Origin: Anaerococcus lactolyticus ATCC 51172 | GTDB taxonomy: Bacteria > Bacillota > Clostridia > Tissierellales > Peptoniphilaceae | DNA: 64,000 nucleotides | Direction of reading: 5' to 3' | Assembly: GCF_000156575.1 (NCBI RefSeq) | Contig: NZ_GG666046.1 | Span: 166,135 to 230,134, forward strand | Shown here: one piece after another, positions 18,232-27,044 of the stretch | How positions within the stretch are numbered: the first letter of the stretch is position 1 | Layout of the letters: each line of letters opens with the position of its first letter | Program-made: the position numbers and the translations under genes | The notes under the pieces: model-generated | Databases searched by the model: none | Told to the model about the DNA's origin: nothing | Seen by the model: only the letters and a program-made list of their open reading frames with translations

Positions 18232-20521
18232 AAAATTTGTAAAAGCTCTAGCAGTTTTAAGTGTAAGTTCAATTCTTGGTGGGAATATCGCCTATGCTAG
18301 TGCGACTAAAACTTATAAAAATGAAACTGTTTATGTCACCAAAGAGGCGGATAAAGTCAAAGATAAGACTGTTTCAGTTTGGATAAACAAGGACGGAAGG
18401 ACAGATGTAAAGGATAAGTCAGACCTTAAAGACATTAAAAATCTTGAAACTGATGAAAAAATCGAGACCAAGGACGGCTTTATTGATATAAATTCTAAGG
18501 ATAAAGACTTTTATTACCAGGGAAAGACCGACAAGGACTTGCCTGTGGATGTAGAAATAAAATACGAACTAGAGGGTAAGGCCATAGATTTTAAAGACCT
18601 AGAAGGAAAGTCTGGCAAGGTAAAAATTACTATCACAGCCCACAACAAGGTAAAAGAAAAGCAAAAATCTGGCAAGATGATTTACTCACCATACCTTGTA
18701 ATGACTGAGATGACCTTTGCAGATGACCAGGTAAAAAATATCGAGGCTGATTCAGCAAAAATCGTTAAAGACGGCAAAAACCAAATAGTAGCCGGGGTCC
18801 TTACTCCAGGTCTAAGGGAAAATTTTGCTGGCCTTCTGGATGCTGAAAAGCTCGCTAAGTTTAAGGACCAGATTGAAATTGAAATAGATGTAGAAAATTT
18901 CAAACCTAGCGAAGCCTATGTTGTAATTACAAACGAAATCTTCCAAGACGGTAAAAGCTTAGGATCCTTTGATGATTTGGAAAGTGGACTTGATGAATTA
19001 ACAACAAATGCAGGAAAACTTGTGGATGGTTCAGGCAAACTCAAAGAAGGAAGTCAAAGCCTAAATAAAGGGATTTCTGACCTTGCTGATGGATCTGAAA
19101 AATTATCCGCAGGATCTGAGAAGTTGATTGCAGGTTTTGACCAAATGAGTGGAGCCTTTGCAAGCTTGCCAGAAAAAATTGGACCAATGGAAAATGCCAT
19201 TTCTGCCCTAGATAAGGGAGGTGCTAATTTAAATCAGGGTCTTAACCAATATACAGGTGGTCTTTCTGAGATTAATTCAAAAATGGGAGATTTGATGGAT
19301 GGTGCAGACCGTTTGAATCAAGGTGCGACCAAGTTAAATGCAGGCATTGAAAGGCTCAGCCAAGGAAGTAAGGAACTTAGGGAAAAATTATCCCGAGATG
19401 CCAAAGGAGGCAATCTATTAGAATTTGCGACCTCTTTAAAGGCCTTAAGAACAGGTATTGATGACTTTAGCGGGAATATAAATCCTATGGCTGAATCCTT
19501 AGAAAAATTAAACCAAGGCCTAAAATCAGCAAGTGAATCTTCAGAACAAATATCAAAATCCCTAGCTGACTTAAGCGCTGCAGGAGAAAATGCGCCAAAT
19601 ATCGAAGGGGTAATATCAAATATTAATCAGAACGCGGCTAGTCTTGAAAGTCAAATAGCTAGTCTTGAATCTAAAAATGCTGATGGGGCTTTGACAAGCG
19701 AAATTGAAAGTCTAAGGGCAATTAAAAATGAACTTTATGGCCAAAGTCAAAAACTTGGCGCCAGTGCAAAGGTAAATGCAGAAATTTACGCTAGTTTAAA
19801 AAACTTAAGCGGAGCATCAAATGAGCTTACAAGTGGCCTTAACAAATTGAGCCTGGGCCTCGGAGAGATGAGTGAAAAGCTTGATGGATCTAAAAATGAT
19901 CTAGAAGAAGCATCAGTCAAACTAGGAGCGGGTATAGAAAAAATTGAAAGTGGCTTATCTGATTCCGACCTAATGAAATTAGGGGAGGCCCTAAGCCAAC
20001 TTGATGAGGGCTTAGATAAGTTAAAGGAAGGTTCTGAAAACATGGTGGCTGGTACACAAGCCAATAAGGAAGGAGTGGATAAACTCGTTAATGGTTTAAA
20101 TTTATTAGATTCAAAATCTGCTGACCTAAGAGAAGGCTCAGAAAAATTATCAGATGGTCTTAGCGAATTTAAGGAAAGGTCTAAAGCTCTTAGTGAGCTT
20201 GGATCAATAGATGATAAGGCTTTAAATCCGATGGCTAAGGGGCTTTCTGACTTAAATAAGGGAATACTTGACCTAAGGACAGGTGCACTTAAGCTAAAAG
20301 AAGGGTCAGATACTTATAATGAAAAGTATGAAGAATTTGACTCAGGACTTAGAAGATACAAGGAAGAAGGTATTGATAAATTAGCCGAAAAAACCGGAGA
20401 TATCAAAGAAATAGGAGAAATTCTAGACCAAATGTCAAAGCTTGCTAAGAAAAACAATTCAATATCAGGCTCAACTGATGATATTGAGACAAGATCAAGG
20501 ATAATAGAAAAAATCAGATAA
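18224..20521 (+). CDS. secreted heptad-repeat protein (YhgE-like Leu/Gly repeats)
   Basis: 765 aa. A signal peptide (residues 1-26, ending AYASA) is followed by a beta-rich region to about 250 and then nearly 450 residues of heptad repeats with Leu and Gly at fixed spacing (LVDGSGKLKEGSQSL, LADGSEKLSAGSEKL). These resemble the repeat region of YhgE/Pip proteins, expected to form long antiparallel helices. No membrane helix is seen at the C-terminus, unlike full YhgE proteins. The start codon lies within the end of the MMPL gene, so it is coupled to it and probably works with it as a periplasm-side or wall-side accessory protein. Confidence 0.75.
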   Translation: MNKKFVKALAVLSVSSILGGNIAYASATKTYKNETVYVTKEADKVKDKTVSVWINKDGRTDVKDKSDLKDIKNLETDEKIETKDGFIDINSKDKDFYYQGKTDKDLPVDVEIKYELEGKAIDFKDLEGKSGKVKITITAHNKVKEKQKSGKMIYSPYLVMTEMTFADDQVKNIEADSAKIVKDGKNQIVAGVLTPGLRENFAGLLDAEKLAKFKDQIEIEIDVENFKPSEAYVVITNEIFQDGKSLGSFDDLESGLDELTTNAGKLVDGSGKLKEGSQSLNKGISDLADGSEKLSAGSEKLIAGFDQMSGAFASLPEKIGPMENAISALDKGGANLNQGLNQYTGGLSEINSKMGDLMDGADRLNQGATKLNAGIERLSQGSKELREKLSRDAKGGNLLEFATSLKALRTGIDDFSGNINPMAESLEKLNQGLKSASESSEQISKSLADLSAAGENAPNIEGVISNINQNAASLESQIASLESKNADGALTSEIESLRAIKNELYGQSQKLGASAKVNAEIYASLKNLSGASNELTSGLNKLSLGLGEMSEKLDGSKNDLEEASVKLGAGIEKIESGLSDSDLMKLGEALSQLDEGLDKLKEGSENMVAGTQANKEGVDKLVNGLNLLDSKSADLREGSEKLSDGLSEFKERSKALSELGSIDDKALNPMAKGLSDLNKGILDLRTGALKLKEGSDTYNEKYEEFDSGLRRYKEEGIDKLAEKTGDIKEIGEILDQMSKLAKKNNSISGSTDDIETRSRIIEKIR

Positions 20522-20617
20522 GATATTGATATTGAAAAATCTAGGAAAACTCATATAACAATATCAAGAGAAGCCACCTCTTACAAAGCTGAGTATTTGA
20601 GACAAAATAAATTCACC

Positions 20618-20669
20618 AAAAAGACGCCAGGTCTTCACGAGCCGACGGGCTTGTTGCTGGCGTCTTTTT
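20618..20669. terminator. large terminator hairpin with a GC-rich loop
   Basis: AAAAAGACGCCAG / CTGGCGTCTTTTT, a perfect 13-bp stem. The 26-base loop contains a second small hairpin AGCC-GACG-GGCT. The loop motif CGAGCCGACGGGCT recurs inverted at 26941-26954. It can terminate on either strand. Confidence 0.82.
20638..20651. repeat. GC-rich 14-mer, inverted copy at 26941-26954
   Basis: CGAGCCGACGGGCT, in the loop of the 20.6-kb terminator. The match to 26941-26954 is exact over 14 bases and continues with 6 of 8 more (GGTCTTCA side versus GAGACC side). Both copies are between genes. Confidence 0.55.
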
Positions 20670-20875
20670 ATTGTTTACTTGTCGTAAAGGTCTAGATACT
20701 TTTTTACAAAAATTAAGATTAACCCTACAAACAAGTGGAAAGAGAAATTTTCCCAGATGATTTGAGACAAAATGTTCTCAACTTTCTCCACCTAATAAAA
20801 TATGGTGTTAGGCACTAATATTATATAATATAAATTAGGCCAGTAGGGATTAAAAAAATATAAAAATTTTCAATC

Positions 20876-20904
20876 AAAAACTGCCAGGATTGTTCTCCTG
20901 ACAG
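20876..20904 (-). terminator. terminator of xpt
   Basis: On the minus strand CTGTCAGGA-GAACAA-TCCTGGCAG followed by TTTTT; one U-G pair in the stem. Confidence 0.8.
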
Positions 20905-20913
20905 ATTATTTTT

Positions 20914-21489
20914 TTATTCTTCTACAAAGGTGATTTTACCTTCTTCTAATTTTGCAATTCTTGCTAGGGAGTAGATATCTATGTCCATATCTTCTATGAG
21001 CTCTCTACCTTCGCTGAAGGATTTTTCGATTACAATTCCAAGTCCTGCTGGATTTGCTCCTGCTTGTCTAACTATTGCAATCATGCCTTTAGCGGCTTGA
21101 CCGTTGGCTAAAAAGTCGTCGATCATTAGGACGTTTTCGCCTTCTTTTATGAAGTCTTTTGAGACTATAAGTTCGTTTGTAACTTGCTTGGTAAATGAAT
21201 ATACGCTTGAATGATAGAAGTTATCACCTGTGGTAAGTGATTGTTTTTTTCTGGCAAAAACGCAGTCAACTTCGAGCTCGAGGGCTGTAGCAAGAGCTGG
21301 GGCTATACCAGATGATTCTACAGTTAGGACTTTATCGATTTTTTTGTCTCTAAAGTAGTTTGCAAACTCAACACCCATTTTATGGATTAACTTTGAGTCG
21401 ATTTGTTGGTTTAAAAAAGAGTCAACTTTTAGTATGTTAGGACCAATAACAATCCCATCTTTAAGAATGCGTTCTTCTAGTTCTTTCAT
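20914..21489 (-). CDS. xpt: xanthine phosphoribosyltransferase
   Basis: 191 aa. Converts xanthine and PRPP to XMP in purine salvage. Signature: IGPNILKVDSFLNQQID at the N-terminus, as in Bacillus Xpt, and the PRPP loop VLMIDDFLANGQAA. I choose the second of two adjacent ATGs (21489), because AGGAG then lies 5 bases away rather than 2. There is no purine riboswitch in the short leader; its promoter (21536-21564) overlaps a TCAATCAA site shared with the divergent fructose operon. Confidence 0.93.
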   Translation of the reverse strand: MKELEERILKDGIVIGPNILKVDSFLNQQIDSKLIHKMGVEFANYFRDKKIDKVLTVESSGIAPALATALELEVDCVFARKKQSLTTGDNFYHSSVYSFTKQVTNELIVSKDFIKEGENVLMIDDFLANGQAAKGMIAIVRQAGANPAGLGIVIEKSFSEGRELIEDMDIDIYSLARIAKLEEGKITFVEE

Positions 21490-21535
21490 CATGTCTCCTT
21501 ATATATTTTAAAAATCTTCCTATGTACTTTAAATA

Positions 21536-21564
21536 ATTATAGTCTTTCCCTATAAAATAGTCAA
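21536..21564 (-). promoter_or_regulatory. xpt promoter
   Basis: On the minus strand TTGACT (21564-21559), 17-base spacer, TATAAT (21541-21536). The -35 lies inside TTGATTGACT, the same sequence that forms the putative FruR half-sites on the other side of the divergent region. Confidence 0.78.
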
Positions 21565-21602
21565 TCAATTTCTATAGTTGTAACAAATCCGTCTTGAAAG
21601 AT

Positions 21603-21636
21603 TTTGATTGACTTTGATTGATTTTGAAACTATAAT
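21603..21636 (+). promoter_or_regulatory. fru operon promoter overlapping tandem TTTGATTGA operators
   Basis: TTGACT (21608-21613), 17-base spacer, TATAAT (21631-21636). Two copies of TTTGATTGA (21603-21611 and 21613-21621) are 10 bases apart, one helical turn, and cover the -35 region. A third, inverted copy (TCAATCAA) is at 21561. DeoR-family repressors of fructose operons bind such repeats, so self-repression by FruR is likely. Confidence 0.72.
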
Positions 21637-21642
21637 GTTTGT

Positions 21643-22338
21643 ATGATATTGGAAAAACGTTTAGAAATAATTATAGATACTCTAAAAAAAGAGGAAGCGG
21701 TATCAAATAAATTTCTTACTGATAAGCTAGGAGTCAGTGAATCTACCTTAAGGCGAGACTTGTCATATCTGCAGGATATGGGCAAGATTACCAGGGTGCA
21801 TGGAGGTGCGGTTTTAAATTCTATCGCTGCTAGAGAGATAAATTTCACTGATAACCAAAAAACTATGCTTCAAGAAAAATCTCTAATCGGTCAAAAGGCT
21901 GCAAGATTAATTAAGGATGCTAAGTTTATTTACCTAGATGCTGGCTCTACCTGTAATGAGTTAATCGATTATTTATCTAGTGATCAAGATATTACTGTAG
22001 TCACAAATGGGCTTATGCATCTTGATAAATTAATTAATAAAAATATTCCTACTATTCTTTTGGAAGGCGAGGTCAAACCAGCAACTAAGGTTACTACTGG
22101 GTCAAAGACTTTAGAAGCAATCGCTAGATATAATTTCGATCTGGCTTTTATTGGTGCAAATGGTTTTGATAAGAGGGGATTTTATACAGCAGATGTAAAT
22201 GAAGCTGTGGTTAAGTCTAAGGCTATAGAAAATTCTACCAGAGCCTATGTTCTTGCTGATAGTTCCAAGGAGAATGTAAAATATTTTGCAACTATAGCTA
22301 AGAGAGATGAAATTAAGTTAATTACGGAGGAAAAATGA
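21643..22338 (+). CDS. fruR: DeoR/GlpR family regulator of the fructose operon
   Basis: 231 aa. N-terminal winged helix-turn-helix of the DeoR type (LTDKLGVSESTLRRDLSYLQDMGKI around residues 25-50, then RVHGGA) and a C-terminal sugar-phosphate sensor domain (DAGSTCNELIDYL, GANGFDKRGFYTAD). First gene of fruR-fruK-fruA, so it most likely represses its own operon until fructose 1-phosphate accumulates. The ATG lies only 6 bases after the -10 box and has no ribosome binding site, so the transcript is predicted to be leaderless. Confidence 0.88.
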   Translation: MILEKRLEIIIDTLKKEEAVSNKFLTDKLGVSESTLRRDLSYLQDMGKITRVHGGAVLNSIAAREINFTDNQKTMLQEKSLIGQKAARLIKDAKFIYLDAGSTCNELIDYLSSDQDITVVTNGLMHLDKLINKNIPTILLEGEVKPATKVTTGSKTLEAIARYNFDLAFIGANGFDKRGFYTADVNEAVVKSKAIENSTRAYVLADSSKENVKYFATIAKRDEIKLITEEK

Positions 22339-23240
22339 TTTATACAATTACAACAAATCCTGCTATTGACTACATCTTAAGATTTGATAAATTTGAAGAT
22401 GGAGCCACAATCAGGGCTAGGGAAGACGAAAAATACCCAGGTGGCAAGGGGATTATGGCGAGCAAAATCATCCACAATCTTGGTGAGAAGTCAATAAATC
22501 TTGGTTTTGTCGGTGGTTTTATTGGCGAGTATATAGCAAACGCCATAAAACAACTGGGTCTAGGCGAAAATTTCGTTAGAATAAAGGAAAACTCAAGAAT
22601 TAATGTTAAGCTTAAGTACGATAAGGAAACAGAAATAAATGCCAAGGGGCCTCATATTTCTAGTAAGGAAGTTGAGAGTTTTTTTGAAAGTCTAAGAGAT
22701 GCTAAAAAGGGAGATATCATTGTTATTTCAGGATCCTTGCCATACTCCTTGGATTCTAATTTTTATAAGAAAGTCATAGAAAAAACAGAAGCAGATTTCA
22801 CTATTGATATAGCTGACAAGAAACTTCTAGATTATTTGTCCTACAAACCTCTCTTGGTTAAGCCAAACGAAGAGGAGCTTGGAAAAATTTTCCAAACTGA
22901 AATTACCGATGATAACTTAGTAGCCTATGCTAGGAAGTTAAATGAATTGGGTGCTCAAAATGTAATTGTTTCTCTCGGTGCAAGGGGTTCGATTTTTGTA
23001 AGTGGCGATGAAGCCTACAGGGCAAGACCTATTGATGGAAAACTTGTAAATTCAGTTGGTGCAGGTGATTCAATGGTAGGTGGTTTTGTATATAGCTGTG
23101 TTAATAATTATAAAAAAATTGACGCTTACAAACTAGCAGTGGCATGTGGAAGTGCAACAGCTTTTAGCCCAGATATAGCTAGTAAAGATATGATTGATGA
23201 AATATTAAAAAAAGTAGAGGTGGAAAAAATTGGAAATTAA
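22335..23240 (+). CDS. fruK: 1-phosphofructokinase
   Basis: 301 aa PfkB-family kinase phosphorylating fructose 1-phosphate to fructose 1,6-bisphosphate. It has the N-terminal TTNPAIDYILRF typical of 1-phosphofructokinases, the glycine pair YPGGKGIMAS, and the C-terminal catalytic motif NSVGAGDSMVGGF, where the Asp is the base. It overlaps fruR by 4 bases (ATGA) and fruA by 11 bases, giving tight coupling. Confidence 0.93.
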   Translation: MIYTITTNPAIDYILRFDKFEDGATIRAREDEKYPGGKGIMASKIIHNLGEKSINLGFVGGFIGEYIANAIKQLGLGENFVRIKENSRINVKLKYDKETEINAKGPHISSKEVESFFESLRDAKKGDIIVISGSLPYSLDSNFYKKVIEKTEADFTIDIADKKLLDYLSYKPLLVKPNEEELGKIFQTEITDDNLVAYARKLNELGAQNVIVSLGARGSIFVSGDEAYRARPIDGKLVNSVGAGDSMVGGFVYSCVNNYKKIDAYKLAVACGSATAFSPDIASKDMIDEILKKVEVEKIGN

Positions 23241-25110
23241 AGATTTACTAAAAAAAGACCTGATGGTCCTAGATCTTAAGGCAGAGACCAAAGAAGAAGC
23301 TATCAAAGAAATAGCTGATAAGTTTTTCGAAAAGGGTTATGTAAAAAGTGCGGAAGATTTTGCGGAGGGTCTAAGGGAGAGAGAAGCCCAAGGTTCAACA
23401 GCTCTTGGCGAATCTGTAGCCATTCCTCACAGCAAAAATAAAACAGTAATAGAACCAGCAGTCCTCTTTGCTAGAAAAAAATCTGGTCTTGACTATGATG
23501 CCCTAGATGGGATGCCAACAGAGATTTTCTTTGCAATTGCAGCTCCAGATGGGGAAAATAATCTCCACGTTGCAACCCTTGCAGAGCTTTCAAAGATGAT
23601 TATGAAAGATGGATTTATAGGTGACCTTAAAAAAGTAGAAAACGAAGACCAAGTCTATTCTGTGATTGAAAAGTATTCTGCAAAAGAAAAACCAGTCCAA
23701 AAGGAAGCAGAAAATAAAGAAGTAGCTAAGGCTACTATAAATCTTCTTGCAGTGACCGCTTGCCCTAACGGCATTGCCCATACCTACATGGCCCAAGAGG
23801 CCCTAGAAAAGGCAGCCAAGGCCAGGGGAGTAAATATCAAGGTAGAAACCAATGGGTCTGACGGTATTAAAAATAGGCTCACAGCAGAAGAAATCGAAAA
23901 GGCAGACGCAATCATTATTGCAGCTGACAAAAAAGTAGAAACTGCTAGGTTTAACGGCAAAAAAGTAATCCAAAGACCGGTATCAGACGGAATCAGAAAG
24001 GCAGATGAGCTTGTAGATAAGGCGATAAAGGGCGAAGCAAATATCTACCACGAAGAGGCAGGTGCGAGTGCAGTTTACAAAGAAGAAAGCCAATCAATAA
24101 CTCAAAAAATCTATGGCGATCTCATGAACGGTATTAGCCACATGCTCCCATTTGTAATCGGTGGTGGTATCTTACTTGCAATTTCTTTCCTCTTTGAGAG
24201 ATTTACTGGTGATAAATCAACAATCTTCACCTTTCTAAATGGACTCGGAGGAGATGCTTTTAGCTTTTTAATACCAATCCTTGCAGGCTATATTTCTTAC
24301 TCTATAGCTGATAGGCCAGGCCTCATGCCAGGTATGGTTGCAGGTCTAATGGCAAGTCGTGGTGCAGGTTTTATAGGTGGCTTAATAGGTGGTTTTATAG
24401 CAGGTTATGTAGTAAACTTCCTTAAAAAAGCTACAAGAAACCTTCCAAAATCAGTTGAAGGTCTTAAGCCAATGTTAATTTACCCAGTTTTAGGTCTCCT
24501 TATTGTAGGAGCAATAATGTTTTTTGCAATAGACCCAGTCTTTACAAGTGTAAATAATTTTATTAACAATTGGTTAACTAGCCTTTCTGGCACAAATATG
24601 GTTTTACTTGGCGCCCTTCTTGCAGCCATGATGGCAATAGATATGGGTGGTCCAGTAAATAAGGCAGCTTATGCTTTTGCAATCGGTGCTTTCACAGATA
24701 CAGGAATTGGCACCTTTATGGCAGCTGTAATGGTAGGTGGTATGGTACCTCCAATCGCAATTGCCATTGCAACAACATTTTTCAAAGATAAATTCAACGA
24801 AGAACAAAAGAAAACAACAGTTACAAACTACATCCTAGGCGCATCTTTTATCACAGAAGGAGCTATTCCATTTGCGGCAGCTGAGCCACAAACAGTTCTC
24901 CCATCCTGTGTAATAGGCTCTAGCTTAGCAGGCGCAATCGTAGGCTACTTTGGAGTAAGCGCCCCAGCACCACACGGAGGAATCTTCATTCTTCCAGCTA
25001 TGGGTTCTTTAAACCAAGCACTTTTATTTGTAGGAGCAGTTCTAATAGGAGCAATAATCGGAGGACTTATCCTAGGAGCAATCAAAAAGAAACCAGAAAA
25101 CCTTAGATAA
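23230..25110 (+). CDS. fruA: PTS fructose transporter subunit IIABC
   Basis: 626 aa three-domain permease that takes up fructose and phosphorylates it to fructose 1-phosphate. EIIA (about 1-150) has phosphorylation His67 in SVAIPHSK; EIIB (about 170-265) has Cys178 in VTACPNGIAHTYMA; EIIC (about 285-625) is membrane-embedded with the GGPVNKAAYAF and ITEGAIPFAAAEP loops. Start is TTG 23230, supported by AGAGGTGG 6 bases upstream, inside the end of fruK. A strong terminator follows, closing the operon. Confidence 0.95.
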   Translation: MEIKDLLKKDLMVLDLKAETKEEAIKEIADKFFEKGYVKSAEDFAEGLREREAQGSTALGESVAIPHSKNKTVIEPAVLFARKKSGLDYDALDGMPTEIFFAIAAPDGENNLHVATLAELSKMIMKDGFIGDLKKVENEDQVYSVIEKYSAKEKPVQKEAENKEVAKATINLLAVTACPNGIAHTYMAQEALEKAAKARGVNIKVETNGSDGIKNRLTAEEIEKADAIIIAADKKVETARFNGKKVIQRPVSDGIRKADELVDKAIKGEANIYHEEAGASAVYKEESQSITQKIYGDLMNGISHMLPFVIGGGILLAISFLFERFTGDKSTIFTFLNGLGGDAFSFLIPILAGYISYSIADRPGLMPGMVAGLMASRGAGFIGGLIGGFIAGYVVNFLKKATRNLPKSVEGLKPMLIYPVLGLLIVGAIMFFAIDPVFTSVNNFINNWLTSLSGTNMVLLGALLAAMMAIDMGGPVNKAAYAFAIGAFTDTGIGTFMAAVMVGGMVPPIAIAIATTFFKDKFNEEQKKTTVTNYILGASFITEGAIPFAAAEPQTVLPSCVIGSSLAGAIVGYFGVSAPAPHGGIFILPAMGSLNQALLFVGAVLIGAIIGGLILGAIKKKPENLR

Positions 25111-25131
25111 TAAAATTTTATATTTCAAATT

Positions 25132-25167
25132 AAAAAATATCAGAAGCAAGTCTTCTGGTATTTTTTT
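25132..25167 (+). terminator. terminator after fruA
   Basis: AAAAATATCAGAAG / CTTCTGGTATTTTT, loop CAAGT, one G-T pair, then T-run. Confidence 0.9.
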
Positions 25168-25230
25168 GTCTAAAAAATGAATTATATTTTACTTGAGTTA
25201 TAATATCTGTAAAAGCTCAAAGGAGAAAAT

Positions 25231-26922
25231 ATGAATAAAGCCGCAATTTTACACTTAAGTGAAAGTTTTATGGCCTATGCCATAAGCCTTGATCAAATAA
25301 ATATTAGGTTAAGAGCTGATAGAAAAGATAAACTTGATGTGAGACTTGTCTATACTTATAAATGTGACTACCCACACGTCTGGAAAGAAGAAAAGATGGA
25401 GAAGACCTTTGAAGATGAAAGCTTTTCTTATTATGAGATTAACCTAAAACTTTTAGATAAGAGACTGGCCTATGTTTTTAAGGTAAGCGATGAAAATGAA
25501 ACTTATTATTTGAGTGAAAATGGGCTTGAAGAAGTCTATGATTTTGAAAACTTTTATTTTACATCCTTCCACATGCCTTATATCCACGAAGCAGACTTTT
25601 TTGAGCCTGTGGAATGGATGAAAAACGCTGTGTTTTATCAGATATTTCCAGAAAGATTTAGGAGAGGAGATTTTTCTAAGGATGACTCCTACATTAACCA
25701 AGCCTGGGAAGACTTACCAACTCCAAGTTCTTTTGCTGGTGGTGACCTTAAGGGAATTATAGAAAAACTTGACCACATCAAGGACCTCGGCGTGACTTGC
25801 CTATATTTGACTCCGATTTTCATATCGCCAACCAACCACAAATACGATAACATAGATTATTTTGAAATTGACCCACAATTTGGAAGCAAGGAGGATTTTA
25901 AAAAACTTGTAGAAAAGGCCCACAGTTTTGGCATAAGAATAGTCCTAGATGCAGTCTTTAATCATATGTGCCACGAAAATCCAGTTTTTAAAGACGTAAG
26001 AGAAAAGGGTAAGGAATCTATTTATTACGATTGGTTTTATATAGATGGGGACAAGGCTGATATAGAAAAAATAAATTACGAGACCTTTGCCCACGTTTAT
26101 AATATGCCAAAACTTAAAACTTCTAATAAAGAAGTACAGGATTATTTAATAAAAATCGGCAAGTATTGGATAGAAGAATTTGACGTTGACGGTTGGAGGC
26201 TAGATGTATCAGATGAGGTCAGCCACGATTTGTGGAAGAGATTTAGGAAGGAAATCAAATCCGCCAAGGCCGATGCAGTTATAATTGGCGAAAATTGGCA
26301 CAATGCAGAAGCCTTCCTTAGGGGAGATGAGCTTGATTCTATAATGAATTATGCCTTTACCAATACCTGCCTAGATTATTTTAAGGGAAAAATTTCTGCC
26401 CAAAAAGCAAGTGATAAGTTAAATATGATTCTTATGAGAAATAGAGATGCGGCAAATAGAATGATGTTAAACTTCCTAGATACCCATGATACACCAAGAT
26501 TTATTACAGAAATCGGTGGATCTTTGGATAAAACCCTTGCTGCCATCGCCTTAAGCGTGGTCTACATGGGAGCAAATTCTCTTTATTATGGGACAGAAGT
26601 AGGACTTGAAGGAAAAGGGGATCCTGATTGTAGGAGGACCTTCCCTTGGGAGAAGATAGAAGAAAAGCAAGATGTATTAGGAAAAATTAAAGAAATCCTC
26701 GCAGTTAAAAAACACGAAGCCATAAAAAATGGTGGGATAAAAATTTATAGCGAGGGAGATTTGTTAATTTTAGAAAGATTTGTAAATGAAAAGACCCTAA
26801 GTCTTGCCATTAACCTAGGCAAAGAAAAAAACTTTGACTTAGGATGCAAAGAAATCCTCGCAGCTGGTAATTTTAAGAACCAAAAACTCGGAGAAAATAG
26901 TTTTGTAATATGGGAAAAATAA
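25231..26922 (+). CDS. glycoside hydrolase family 13 (neopullulanase/cyclomaltodextrinase-like)
   Basis: 563 aa, cytosolic (no signal). About 125 N-terminal residues form a CBM34-like beta domain, followed by the (beta/alpha)8 barrel starting at NAVFYQIFPERF. The four conserved regions are present: DAVFNH, GWRLDVSDE with nucleophile Asp325, IIGENWH with acid/base Glu354, and LDTHDTPR with Asp420. This set and the N-terminal domain point to enzymes that split maltodextrins or cyclodextrins inside the cell. AAAGGAG precedes the start. It is flanked by terminators, so it is a single-gene unit without a visible maltodextrin transporter nearby. Confidence 0.88.
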   Translation: MNKAAILHLSESFMAYAISLDQINIRLRADRKDKLDVRLVYTYKCDYPHVWKEEKMEKTFEDESFSYYEINLKLLDKRLAYVFKVSDENETYYLSENGLEEVYDFENFYFTSFHMPYIHEADFFEPVEWMKNAVFYQIFPERFRRGDFSKDDSYINQAWEDLPTPSSFAGGDLKGIIEKLDHIKDLGVTCLYLTPIFISPTNHKYDNIDYFEIDPQFGSKEDFKKLVEKAHSFGIRIVLDAVFNHMCHENPVFKDVREKGKESIYYDWFYIDGDKADIEKINYETFAHVYNMPKLKTSNKEVQDYLIKIGKYWIEEFDVDGWRLDVSDEVSHDLWKRFRKEIKSAKADAVIIGENWHNAEAFLRGDELDSIMNYAFTNTCLDYFKGKISAQKASDKLNMILMRNRDAANRMMLNFLDTHDTPRFITEIGGSLDKTLAAIALSVVYMGANSLYYGTEVGLEGKGDPDCRRTFPWEKIEEKQDVLGKIKEILAVKKHEAIKNGGIKIYSEGDLLILERFVNEKTLSLAINLGKEKNFDLGCKEILAAGNFKNQKLGENSFVIWEK

Positions 26923-26931
26923 AAAAGATAT

Positions 26932-26965
26932 GGGGAGACTAGCCCGTCGGCTCGGGGAGACCAGC
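26932..26965. repeat. GC-rich direct repeat with copy of the 20.6-kb loop motif
   Basis: GGGGAGACTAGC (26932-26943) is repeated as GGGGAGACCAGC (26954-26965), 22 bases apart, with GGGGAGC once more at 26971. Between them AGCCCGTCGGCTCG (26941-26954) is the exact inverse of 20638-20651. Base composition is unlike the surrounding A+T-rich DNA. Function unknown. Confidence 0.6.
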
Positions 26966-27044
26966 ATGAAGGGGAGCTATAGTTAAAAAATAAGGAATTT
27001 TAATAGGATTGACATATAATTATAAAAAAATATAAGGAGGAAGT

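Noticed and set aside
21490-21642. Purine riboswitch upstream of xpt
   Set aside because: The promoter is only about 45 bases before the start codon, leaving no room for the aptamer, and no conserved core is present.
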